This document shows positions 28,711 through 38,283 of a stretch of DNA of 64,000 nucleotides, one piece after another (position 1 is the stretch's first letter; the number at the start of each line of letters is the position of its first letter). The notes beneath the pieces were generated by a model. The model was not told the origin of the DNA. It saw nothing but the letters and a program-made list of their open reading frames with translations, and did no database searches. The stretch covers positions 1 through 64,000 of the forward strand of contig CAJQPE010000028.1 in assembly GCA_905480125.1 (NCBI GenBank). Reading direction: 5' to 3'. A program made the position numbers and the translations under genes. This DNA comes from an uncultured Flavobacteriales bacterium. GTDB lineage: Bacteria > Bacteroidota > Bacteroidia > Flavobacteriales_G > NORP312.

Positions 28711-29820
28711 ATGAAATTTTACGTCATAGCTGGAGAAGCATCTGGAGATCTACATGCATCTAACTTGATGAAGGAGCTAAAGTCTGAAGACTCCGAAACG
28801 AAATTTCGGTTTTGGGGTGGAGATTTAATGAATGGTCAAAGCCCTAACCTTGTAAAGCACTATAGGGAAATGGCATTTATGGGATTCACCGAAGTGCTAT
28901 TGAACCTAAGAACCATTAAAGCCAATCTTAGTTTTTGTAAACAAGACCTTTTAGAATACAATCCAGATGCGCTCATTCTCGTTGACTATCCTGGTTTTAA
29001 CCTTCGAATCGCGAAGTTTGCTAAAAGTAAAGGAATCAAGGTTTTCTATTACATCTCACCAAAAGTTTGGGCTTGGAATCAGAAAAGAGCTTTAAAAATC
29101 AAAGCTTGTGTAGACGAAATGTTTGCCATATTTCCTTTCGAATCAAAATTTTACCAGAAATATAATTTTGATATTAATTATGTAGGTCACCCTTTACTAG
29201 ATGCAATAGATAACATTTCTTTTTCGAATAATGAAAAAGATATATTTTTAACTAAAAACAAGCTATCAAATAAAGCCATAATTGCTCTTTTACCTGGCAG
29301 CAGAAAGCAAGAAGTAACAAGAATACTTTCGGAAATGCTTTCTGTTCAATCATATTTTCCTGATTATCAATTTATAATTGCAGGTGCACCATCATTGGAT
29401 ATAGAGTTTTACAGAACTTTTCTTTCTAGTAATACGACTATAATATTCGATCAAACCTACGATTTATTAAAAATAGCTGAGGCCGCGCTTATTACCTCCG
29501 GAACCGCAACTTTAGAAGCTGCTATTTTTAATGTTCCACAAGTTGTTTGCTACAAAGCGGGAACCCTAACTTATCAGATAGCAAAGCGTTTGATTAACGT
29601 TAAATTTATATCACTGGTAAATCTCATTCTTAACAAAGAAGCTGTTGCAGAGCTCATTCAAGATGATCTAAATACCAAGCGAATAGTTGACGAGCTCCAC
29701 AAAATACTTGGGCCAAACAAGAAGCAGCAACTAAACGATTACGAAAAGCTAAGAGAATTACTAGGTGGACAAGGTGCTTCTGCCAAAACTGCATCATTGA
29801 TGTTGAAAACTCTTAACTAG
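28711..29820 (+). CDS. lpxB: Lipid-A-disaccharide synthase
   Basis: 'MKFYVIAGEASGDLHASNLM', 'YYISPKVWAWNQKR', 'LLPGSRKQEV', 'TSGTATLEAA'. Confidence 0.97.
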   Translation: MKFYVIAGEASGDLHASNLMKELKSEDSETKFRFWGGDLMNGQSPNLVKHYREMAFMGFTEVLLNLRTIKANLSFCKQDLLEYNPDALILVDYPGFNLRIAKFAKSKGIKVFYYISPKVWAWNQKRALKIKACVDEMFAIFPFESKFYQKYNFDINYVGHPLLDAIDNISFSNNEKDIFLTKNKLSNKAIIALLPGSRKQEVTRILSEMLSVQSYFPDYQFIIAGAPSLDIEFYRTFLSSNTTIIFDQTYDLLKIAEAALITSGTATLEAAIFNVPQVVCYKAGTLTYQIAKRLINVKFISLVNLILNKEAVAELIQDDLNTKRIVDELHKILGPNKKQQLNDYEKLRELLGGQGASAKTASLMLKTLN

Positions 29821-29861
29821 CGAAGTAATAGTAATAGCCTGCCCAATTATTTTTGCTTTAA

Positions 29862-31025
29862 ATGCGTATTTGGCTAGTCATACTCGTGGGTTTTCTCTCA
29901 ACATTCTATTCGTTTTCGAATAACGAGATTATTAGAATAGGGATTTTGCATACCCGTGAGCCAATGGCGGTTCTATTTGCTCCCCTCTACGGTAGTTATG
30001 AGGTAATTGGAGACGGAAAAGTGCTTTATACTATTAAAGAGAAGGAGGCAATCCAAGTTACCAACATAGGAGGGCAACTTCATTTAAAGTCTTTTAATCG
30101 AGACTTGGGAACAGTAAATAAAGTTTACTTTAAACGAACAAAGTGGGGTGCTATTTTTAAAGTAAAACCAACTCGGCCCAATAGATACGAGCACCAATAT
30201 TTCGACAACCTTACCATCACTCCAAAAGGTTCGAAATTAAAATTAATAAATACCGTCTATATCGAACATTATGTGGCTGGTGTTATTGAATCCGAAGCTG
30301 GTTCAAATCAAAATCTTGAGTATTATAAAGTACAAGCAATTATCTGCAGGACATACGCTTTAGCCAATAAAGCGAGGCATAAAAAAGAAGGATTTAGTGT
30401 TTGTGACAAGGTACATTGTCAAGTTTATCATAACAGAAGTAGACATAATTCGGACATTCAAAAAGCTTCAAATTCTACAAGGAGAATTGTAGTTGTAGAT
30501 AGCGACATCGATGTCATAACTGCTGCATTTTTCTCCAATTGTGGGGGGCAAACGGTCAATTCAGAAGATGCTTGGCGATATCCTCTGCCTTATTTAAGGT
30601 CCATTTGTGATACATTTTGTACGGATATGCCCCATGCCGCATGGCAGAAAGACGTGCCAAAAGATGTTTGGTTAAACTATTTGAGTAATACGTATAATTT
30701 TCCAGTGAATGATTCTCTTTATGCCAATTGTGCTACAGAGCACTTTCCTGAAATGAGAGAAAAATACTTTAGCTATATCGATTCAACTATAACGACTCCC
30801 AGAATTAGAAAAGATATGAAGTTTCGTTCTGCTAATTTTAACCTGATAGACGAAGGTGATGTAATCAAGTTTATTGGAAATGGATTTGGACACGGTATTG
30901 GCTTATGCCAAGAGGGAGCTATGAAGATGTCAACTTTGGGATACGATTTCAAAGAAATTCTGCATTACTATTATACTGATGTGCACCTCATCGATATAGA
31001 GCATATTGATTTTTTTAAAGATTAG
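29862..31025 (+). CDS. SpoIID/LytB domain-containing protein
   Basis: 'YVAGVIESEAGSNQNLEYYKVQAIICRTYAL', 'GNGFGHGIGLCQEGAMKMS'. Confidence 0.92.
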   Translation: MRIWLVILVGFLSTFYSFSNNEIIRIGILHTREPMAVLFAPLYGSYEVIGDGKVLYTIKEKEAIQVTNIGGQLHLKSFNRDLGTVNKVYFKRTKWGAIFKVKPTRPNRYEHQYFDNLTITPKGSKLKLINTVYIEHYVAGVIESEAGSNQNLEYYKVQAIICRTYALANKARHKKEGFSVCDKVHCQVYHNRSRHNSDIQKASNSTRRIVVVDSDIDVITAAFFSNCGGQTVNSEDAWRYPLPYLRSICDTFCTDMPHAAWQKDVPKDVWLNYLSNTYNFPVNDSLYANCATEHFPEMREKYFSYIDSTITTPRIRKDMKFRSANFNLIDEGDVIKFIGNGFGHGIGLCQEGAMKMSTLGYDFKEILHYYYTDVHLIDIEHIDFFKD

Positions 31026-31161
31026 TATAATGCTTTTAATTTGCATACTTCAGTCATGAAAAAGTAGTGAATTAGCCATAAGTATTATGGTCTCAAAAAA
31101 AATATCTGAGACACAATTTTAAGATTAGCAACAAATAAAATTGGATTAGTATATTTCGATC

Positions 31162-33258
31162 TTGAAATTCTATCAGCAGATACCCTTCTTCCGACTAATT
31201 ACTCCATTTATCATAGGATTAATATTCGCAGCATTTTTTCCCTTAAAAATCGACTTGTGGTGGGAAATTCTAATTTGTACATCAGCCCTCACCATTGGAA
31301 TAGGTGCATTCAAGTTACTCAACAAGAGTTACGGTTTACGATGGATCTACGGAATCTTATTAACCACTACCCTTCTTGCAAACGGGTACTTGCTTACCAT
31401 AGGCAACATTCAGATTTTCTCTACTTCCCATGTCGGCAATCTTGTTTCTGAAAAAACGTGGCTGCAAGTTCGTGTAACAGAACCTGCAGAAGAAAAAGCT
31501 AAATCCTATAAAGTATCAATGGAGGTTGAATCGTTTCGCGACAGCTCTGGGTGGCATGAAACACATGGCAAGGTAATCACTTATATCCAAAAATCAGAAG
31601 AAGCTAAAGCAATTGAATATGGAGATATACTCTTGCTAAATACTCGACTTAATGAAAGTAAATCTCCTAATAACCCAGGTGAATTTAACTATAAGCGGTA
31701 TTTACAGTTTCATAATATATACCACCAATGTTATATCGACGCATCAGATTGGATCAACACCGGCAAAAATGAAGGCTTTTTAATATTTATTTGGTCGAAT
31801 AGTTTACGAACTCACTTGCTCCGTATATTCAAGCAATACGGAATTAATGGAAATGAATTTGGTGTCGCTTCTGCTCTGGTTTTGGGGTATAAAGGAGCCA
31901 TAGAAGCCGAACTAATTAGAGCATATTCAAGTGCTGGTGCTACGCACGTATTAGCAGTTTCAGGCCTACATGTGGGGATAATATTTGTTATTCTAAATAA
32001 CATTTTAATGTTTCTCGATAAAATCAAATATGGCCACATCATCAAAGGAATTTTACTTATCGCTTTTCTCTGGTTTTATGCAATGCTTACAGGTTTATCT
32101 CCCTCAGTTTTGAGAGCTGCTACTATGTTTAGTTTTATTGTAATTGCAAAAGCCACGCGGCGAAATACCAATATATATAACACGCTAGCAGTTTCAGCTT
32201 TCGTCCTATTGATTATCAATCCGTTTCTAATAATGGAAGTTGGTTTTCAACTCTCATACCTCGCGGTAATCGGCATCATTTATTTGCAACCAAAAATCTA
32301 TAATTGGCTTAATCCACATAATTGGCTTTTAGATAAAATGTGGGAATTAACAGCTGTTTCTATTGCCGCTCAAGTTGCCACATTTCCGCTTGGACTGTTA
32401 TACTTTCACCAATTTCCAAACTACTTTTTCATCTCCAACTTAATAGTAATACCAATAGCTACACTTATCGTTTATGCGGGAATACTATTATTTTTAATCT
32501 CCTGGGAGACGATACTGGCCGCTTGGGTTGCCAAGGCAATGTATTGGCTAATTTGGTTTATGAACTATTGCGTTCAACTAATTGAATCTATTCCATACGC
32601 TCTAACTGAAAGCCTTACAATTAACATCACTGAAACATGGATGATCTATCTCATCATCATCACTTTTTTGATATATTTTGCTTATAAAAAGGCGAAGTAT
32701 TTACATGTTGCATTAAGCTGCACTTTGTTACTTGTTTCATATCAACTATATCAAGGTATAACACAAAGTAAACAATTAAAATTTGTCGTTTATCATGTGC
32801 CCAAAACAACAGCCTTTGAATTTATTGATGGGCATTCTAGTTTTTTAGTCGCTGACAGCTCTTTAATTCATGATAACGAAAAAATGAAATTCTACATTAA
32901 GCACCATTGGTGGGAAGTTGGAGCGACCAATAACCAATTAATTGATGGAAATAAATCGGTTTCAAAAAGAGTTAAAAAATATGGAATCGGATTCTTTCAA
33001 CACAACAAAAAGTCAGTTGCTGTTGTAACTGATCAAAGTAGTGCCCATGCCTCTCAATTATTAGTCGATTATTTAATTGTCTCTAAAATAAAGCACTTGG
33101 ATCTAGAAAAACTAACTCAGGATTACGAATTCGAAACCTTAATTTTTGATTCATCTAACCCAAAGTGGATGACACAAAAATGGAAACAACAAGCGCTCAA
33201 AATGAGACTAAATGTTCATTCTGTACCAAACGATGGTGCATTTGTAGTAGATATTTGA
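31162..33258 (+). CDS. ComEC/Rec2 family competence protein
   Basis: 'HVLAVSGLHVGII', 'LTGLSPSVLRAATMF', multi-TM competence domain; TTG start. Confidence 0.93.
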   Translation: MKFYQQIPFFRLITPFIIGLIFAAFFPLKIDLWWEILICTSALTIGIGAFKLLNKSYGLRWIYGILLTTTLLANGYLLTIGNIQIFSTSHVGNLVSEKTWLQVRVTEPAEEKAKSYKVSMEVESFRDSSGWHETHGKVITYIQKSEEAKAIEYGDILLLNTRLNESKSPNNPGEFNYKRYLQFHNIYHQCYIDASDWINTGKNEGFLIFIWSNSLRTHLLRIFKQYGINGNEFGVASALVLGYKGAIEAELIRAYSSAGATHVLAVSGLHVGIIFVILNNILMFLDKIKYGHIIKGILLIAFLWFYAMLTGLSPSVLRAATMFSFIVIAKATRRNTNIYNTLAVSAFVLLIINPFLIMEVGFQLSYLAVIGIIYLQPKIYNWLNPHNWLLDKMWELTAVSIAAQVATFPLGLLYFHQFPNYFFISNLIVIPIATLIVYAGILLFLISWETILAAWVAKAMYWLIWFMNYCVQLIESIPYALTESLTINITETWMIYLIIITFLIYFAYKKAKYLHVALSCTLLLVSYQLYQGITQSKQLKFVVYHVPKTTAFEFIDGHSSFLVADSSLIHDNEKMKFYIKHHWWEVGATNNQLIDGNKSVSKRVKKYGIGFFQHNKKSVAVVTDQSSAHASQLLVDYLIVSKIKHLDLEKLTQDYEFETLIFDSSNPKWMTQKWKQQALKMRLNVHSVPNDGAFVVDI

Positions 33259-33301
33259 AACCGAATTGAATAAGAAACGTTTTAATTGCTTTATTTGAAA
33301 C

Positions 33302-35566
33302 ATGGCTAAAACTTTAGGGAGAACAAAAGGCGCAAGCATGGGTACACTACCCGTGTTTATGACAGCTATATCGACCATATTAGGGGCGATATTGTTCCTT
33401 CGTTTTGGATATGCCGTTGGTCATGTTGGCTTGTTTGGCACTTTGTTAATTATTCTAGTCGGTCATTTAGTTACTGTGCCCACTGCCCTGGCAGTTGCTG
33501 AAATCGCTACTAACCAAAAGGTTGAAGGTGGTGGAGCATATTACATGATTTCGCGATCATTCGGTTTTAATGTTGGAGCCTCTATTGGTATCACTTTATT
33601 TCTTTCTCAAGCAGTTAGTGTTGCTTTCTATATAATAGCTTTTGCCGTTGCGTTTGAACCTATTACAGAAATTATTAATGCCTACATGGCAATTCATATT
33701 TCTGAAATTCCTTATTTCGGACGACCCGAACTTAACAACACTTGGATAGGACTTATTTTTATGGGGTTGCTTACAATACTGATGGTTACAAAAGGTGCAA
33801 ACATTGGTGTTAAGGCTTTATATATTGTTGTTGGAGTGCTGTTTGTCTCACTTCTTCTTTTCTTTATGGGTGATGAATCATCAGGTCACCAAACATTGCT
33901 AGATTTCAATCAAAAAATTACTGATGGATATGATTTTTTCTATATGTTTACTATTATTTTCCCTGCATTTACAGGTATTGCCGCTGGCCTAGGGCTGTCT
34001 GGCGATTTAAGAGATCCAAAAAAATCAATACCGCACGGGACGTTATGGGCAACAATTGTTGGCATAATAGTTTATGTAGCAGTAGCATTTAAACTATACT
34101 TCTCAGCGACAACTTTTGAATTAGCATATGACGAAATGATTATGCAAAAAATCGCTATTTGGGGACCAATTATTCCTATAGGTCTAGGATGTGCTGCAAT
34201 TTCTTCAGCTCTTGGCTCTGTAATGATTGCCCCAAGAACTTTGCAAGCTTTAGGTGTTGATAAAATATTTAATGATGGCGCTAGTGGTTGGTTTGCTAGA
34301 GGAAGAAAAAAAGACGGAGAACCTATTAATTCTCTACTCCTTACTTGCGCAATAGCATTTTTCTTTATTGCTATTGGCGATATTGATTTTGTTGCCCAAA
34401 TTATTTCAATGTTCTTCATGGTTACCTATGGTGCTATTTGTACAATTTCGTTCCTAGAACATTTTGCAGCCGACCCAGCATACAGGCCAACATTTAAATC
34501 GAAATGGTATTTCTCAGTTGGTGGGGCAATTCTCTCTTTCGGGCTGATGTTTGCAATGAACTTTGAATATGCCATAATTTCTATTGTAATAATGGTTGGT
34601 ATCTACTTCTGGGTTGCCGCAAAAAACACGGATAAACCAGGAATAGAAAAACTATTTAAAGGTGTCATTTTCCAATTGAGTAGAGAATTGCAAGTTTATC
34701 TCCAAAAAAGAGACAAAGGTATTGATGACACTAACTGGCGACCGTTTATTATATGTTTCAGTCAAGATTCGTTTAAAAGACGTTCAGCCTTCGATATGAT
34801 TCGTTGGATGTCAAACAAATATGGTTTTGGGACTTACATTCATTATACCGAAGGATTTTTATCAAAAGAAACTTTCGATTCTTCTGCAGATGCACGCGAT
34901 CGATTAATAGAACTAGCCGAAGGAGTGAAAAGTCGTGTTTATATAGATACTTTGATTAGTCCCTCTTATACTTCTGCAATTGCACAGGTTATTCAGCTTT
35001 CTGGCGTTTCTGGTAAAGGGAATAACATGATGTTATTCGAGTATCTAAATTCCGACCCTAAAACGATCCAAGACGTGATCGACAATTATGGTCTATTAAG
35101 AACTACAGAATTTGATGTTTGCATTTTAAGAAGTACCTACAAAGGATTTGGCTACAAGAAAGAAATACATATATGGATTTCGCATAAAGATTACGAAAAC
35201 TCTAACCTTATGATATTGTTGGCATACATTATGATGGGGCACCCTGAATGGAAAAACGCTACAATTAAGATTTTCTCAATTTATGAAAACGACCAAGAAG
35301 ATGTTCAAAGAGAGAAATTACTGTCGCTTATTCAATCTGGTCGTTTACCTATTTCACAAAACAATATTGAGCTAATTCCTACTGTAAAAGGAGGAGATAT
35401 TAAATCTACTATTAATATCAAATCTGGAGATGCAGACTTAACAGTGCTTGGCTACGATAATGATTCTCTAGCGAGGCAAGGCATAGAACTTTTTGAAGGT
35501 TACGAAGACATAGGTAATATCCTTTTTGTTAGTGCTTTTAAAGAGAAAGAGATTGATTTATTGTAA
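33302..35566 (+). CDS. APC superfamily permease, SLC12/cation-chloride cotransporter-like
   Basis: 'GTLPVFMTAISTILGAILFLRFGYAVGHVGL' N-terminus and long cytosolic C-terminal domain. Confidence 0.85.
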   Translation: MAKTLGRTKGASMGTLPVFMTAISTILGAILFLRFGYAVGHVGLFGTLLIILVGHLVTVPTALAVAEIATNQKVEGGGAYYMISRSFGFNVGASIGITLFLSQAVSVAFYIIAFAVAFEPITEIINAYMAIHISEIPYFGRPELNNTWIGLIFMGLLTILMVTKGANIGVKALYIVVGVLFVSLLLFFMGDESSGHQTLLDFNQKITDGYDFFYMFTIIFPAFTGIAAGLGLSGDLRDPKKSIPHGTLWATIVGIIVYVAVAFKLYFSATTFELAYDEMIMQKIAIWGPIIPIGLGCAAISSALGSVMIAPRTLQALGVDKIFNDGASGWFARGRKKDGEPINSLLLTCAIAFFFIAIGDIDFVAQIISMFFMVTYGAICTISFLEHFAADPAYRPTFKSKWYFSVGGAILSFGLMFAMNFEYAIISIVIMVGIYFWVAAKNTDKPGIEKLFKGVIFQLSRELQVYLQKRDKGIDDTNWRPFIICFSQDSFKRRSAFDMIRWMSNKYGFGTYIHYTEGFLSKETFDSSADARDRLIELAEGVKSRVYIDTLISPSYTSAIAQVIQLSGVSGKGNNMMLFEYLNSDPKTIQDVIDNYGLLRTTEFDVCILRSTYKGFGYKKEIHIWISHKDYENSNLMILLAYIMMGHPEWKNATIKIFSIYENDQEDVQREKLLSLIQSGRLPISQNNIELIPTVKGGDIKSTINIKSGDADLTVLGYDNDSLARQGIELFEGYEDIGNILFVSAFKEKEIDLL

Positions 35567-35620
35567 CTATCTAGTGCAACATTTTCTCCAGTGGTGATGT
35601 TAAAATATTATTGATATTGT

Positions 35621-37159
35621 TTAAAACGGTTCATCTTCCTCTTCATTCATTGAAGATGGCATAATCATATTACTTGCACCTGCATCGAAACCAAAATCAT
35701 CTGATGGTTCGATTGGGGTAAACGAATCGAACTCATCAGATTGTCTATCCATAAACTTGGTAAACTTACCGATAAATTTGAGCGGAACAGTTTGAAGCGA
35801 ACCATTTCTATGCTTAGCAATATTGACCTCAGCATAATCTTCTGGTATCACATTACCGTCTTCGTCTTGGTCGAGATCATAATAACTAGGGCGATAGATG
35901 AACATTACCATATCTGCATCCTGTTCAATCGCACCAGATTCACGTAAATCAGATAGCATTGGTTTTTTAGACCCACCGCGGGTTTCGACTGCACGACTTA
36001 ACTGAGATAACGCTATTATAGGTATATTTAATTCTTTTGCGATACTTTTAATTGATCTAGAAATTGTACTAATTTCTTGCTCACGATTACCTGCACCACT
36101 GGTTCCTCCAACAGTCATTAACTGAAGATAATCAATGATAATCATTTCAATCTTATGCTTCTGCTTTAATCTCCTTGCCTTGGCTCTAAACTCAAAAACA
36201 GATAATGCAGGAGTATCATCAATAAAGATTTTCGCATTTGATAATCTATCTATTTTTGAATGCAATTGCTGCCATTCATGATCTTGGAGGTTTCCTTTTT
36301 TTAATTTTTCAGAATCTAGTTCTGTTTCGCTAGAAATTAATCGATTAGTAAGTTGTAAAGAAGACATTTCCAAAGAGAAAATAGCAACAGGTCTTTCGTG
36401 CTCAACCGCGGTGTTTCTTGCCATAGAAAGAACGAAAGCGGTTTTCCCCATACCAGGTCGAGCAGCCAAAATAACCATGTCTGCAGGCTGAAAACCAGCA
36501 GTTACTTTATCAAGTGCTGCAAATCCTGTAGGTACTCCACTAATCGCTTCGTCTTTACCTTGCATTTCTTCGATACGATCAATAGCTTGACTTAATAGAG
36601 AATGCATCGGGTCCCAACTTTTCTTTAAATTACCCTCAGTAACAGAAAACAAACCGCTTTCCGCTTTGTCTAATAAATCAAAAATATCTGTAGTTTCATC
36701 ATAAGCCAATTTTATAGTTTCGGATGAAATACGAATCAACTCACGCTGAACATACTTTTGAGCAATTATTCTTGCGTGATATTCAGCATTGGCAGAAGAA
36801 GCAACTCTGCTAGTAAGTTGTGATATATAATATGGTCCTCCAACGAAATCTAAATCCCCACTTTTCTTCAACTTTTCTGTTACTGTAAGTATATCAATCG
36901 GCTCGGAATCTTGAAATAGTATCTGAATTGCCTCAAATATTTTTTGATGTGTTTCTTTATAAAAACTGTTTGGCTTAAGTATGTCAATAACATCATTCAC
37001 TGCCTCTTTTTCGAGCATTAAAGCACCTAAAACAGCGTCTTCTAGATCAACAGCCTGTGGCGGTAATTTACCTTTTTCAATATATTGCGGCAAAGGAGCC
37101 ACTTTTCGTAATTGAGTGGACGATTTTGTCATTTTCGAATGCGGTTCTTCCATAAACAC
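35621..37159 (-). CDS. dnaB: Replicative DNA helicase
   Basis: 'PPQAVDLEDAVLGALMLEKEA', 'VILAARPGMGKTAFVLSMA', 'IIDYLQLM', 'ALSQLSRAVETR'. Confidence 0.98.
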   Translation of the reverse strand: MFMEEPHSKMTKSSTQLRKVAPLPQYIEKGKLPPQAVDLEDAVLGALMLEKEAVNDVIDILKPNSFYKETHQKIFEAIQILFQDSEPIDILTVTEKLKKSGDLDFVGGPYYISQLTSRVASSANAEYHARIIAQKYVQRELIRISSETIKLAYDETTDIFDLLDKAESGLFSVTEGNLKKSWDPMHSLLSQAIDRIEEMQGKDEAISGVPTGFAALDKVTAGFQPADMVILAARPGMGKTAFVLSMARNTAVEHERPVAIFSLEMSSLQLTNRLISSETELDSEKLKKGNLQDHEWQQLHSKIDRLSNAKIFIDDTPALSVFEFRAKARRLKQKHKIEMIIIDYLQLMTVGGTSGAGNREQEISTISRSIKSIAKELNIPIIALSQLSRAVETRGGSKKPMLSDLRESGAIEQDADMVMFIYRPSYYDLDQDEDGNVIPEDYAEVNIAKHRNGSLQTVPLKFIGKFTKFMDRQSDEFDSFTPIEPSDDFGFDAGASNMIMPSSMNEEEDEPF

Positions 37160-37185
37160 AAAGGTGAGAATAACTTAAAGATAAT

Positions 37186-37259
37186 ACATTAAAATGAAAC
37201 TGAATGATATCAACAAGTTAATCGATTGATTTGTTAACCGATTGTTGATACTTTAATGT
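37186..37259. repeat. Nested inverted repeats enclosing a 12-bp direct repeat, upstream of dnaB
   Basis: ACATTAAA (37186-37193)/TTTAATGT (37252-37259); TATCAACAA (37208-37216)/TTGTTGATA (37242-37250); GTTAATCGATTG (37217-37228) and GTTAACCGATTG (37233-37244). Confidence 0.75.
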
Positions 37260-37301
37260 GTTAAAAAGACTTATTATTCGCAGCTTATGCTCAGCAAAGA
37301 A

Positions 37302-38273
37302 TTAAAGTAGTTCATTTATTATTTTCTCTACAGAATACCCTTCAGCTTCGGCTTTATAATTTCTAACAATTCTGTGTCTCAAAACTGAACTTGCTATTGC
37401 TTTTACATCTTCAATATCTGGTGAAAATTTACCATGTACCAATGCATGACACTTCGCTCCAATTATCAAATATTGTGATGCTCGAGGCCCCGCACCCCAG
37501 GAAAGATATTTCTGAACTAGTTCTGGTGTATTCGCTTGATTGGGTCTAGTTTTGTTAACTAGCTTAACAGCATATTCTAACAAATTATCTGTCACCGGTA
37601 TTCTTCTAACCAAGTCTTGAAAAAATAAAATTTCCTCTGCAGAAATTATACTTTTAACTTCAGAAGTATAGTTAGTCGTTGTCCGTTTAACAACATCAAT
37701 TTCTTCTTCTAGTGTTGGGTAGTCTACCCAAATATTGAACATAAATCTATCTAGTTGAGCCTCTGGCAAAGGGTAAGTTCCCTCTTGCTCAATTGGGTTT
37801 TGAGTTGCTAAAACGAAAAATGGTTTAGCTAATTGGTATGTTGTTCCTCCGGTTGTAACTGAGCGCTCCTGCATAGCCTCTAACAATGCAGATTGTGTTT
37901 TAGGTGGTGTTCTGTTTATTTCATCTGCAAGAATAATGTTAGCGAACAAAGGACCTTTTATGAACTTAAAATTTCTGCTTTCGTCTAATATTTCTGACCC
38001 TACTATATCAGATGGCATCAAATCCGGTGTAAACTGAATACGATTAAAATTTAATCCTAAACTATCAGCAATTGTATTAACTAAAAGTGTCTTTGCCAGA
38101 CCAGGAACACCTATTAATAAGCAGTGTCCGTTACTGAAAATTGAAATTAAAACACTATCAATTACATCTTGTTGTCCAACAATTACTTTCCCAATTTCGG
38201 CAGCTAACTCCTTATATTTAGCACCAAAAGCTTCTACTGCTTTTACATCTGATTCAAATTTTACTTCTGACAT
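37302..38273 (-). CDS. MoxR family AAA ATPase
   Basis: 'GVPGLAKTLLVNTIADSLGLNFNRIQFTPDLMPSDIVG', 'LADEINRTPPKTQSALLEAMQE'. Confidence 0.95.
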   Translation of the reverse strand: MSEVKFESDVKAVEAFGAKYKELAAEIGKVIVGQQDVIDSVLISIFSNGHCLLIGVPGLAKTLLVNTIADSLGLNFNRIQFTPDLMPSDIVGSEILDESRNFKFIKGPLFANIILADEINRTPPKTQSALLEAMQERSVTTGGTTYQLAKPFFVLATQNPIEQEGTYPLPEAQLDRFMFNIWVDYPTLEEEIDVVKRTTTNYTSEVKSIISAEEILFFQDLVRRIPVTDNLLEYAVKLVNKTRPNQANTPELVQKYLSWGAGPRASQYLIIGAKCHALVHGKFSPDIEDVKAIASSVLRHRIVRNYKAEAEGYSVEKIINELL

Positions 38274-38283
38274 AATTTTATAG

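Noticed and set aside
31090-31112. GTCTCA-N11-TGAGAC inverted repeat between SpoIID-like and comEC genes
   Set aside because: Only 6-bp arms and no T-tract; could be a weak terminator or chance in AT-rich intergenic DNA.
34072-34419. 115-aa minus-strand ORF antisense to the SLC12-like gene
   Set aside because: Lies fully inside a well-supported CDS; no recognisable domain or signal; consistent with spurious antisense frames.
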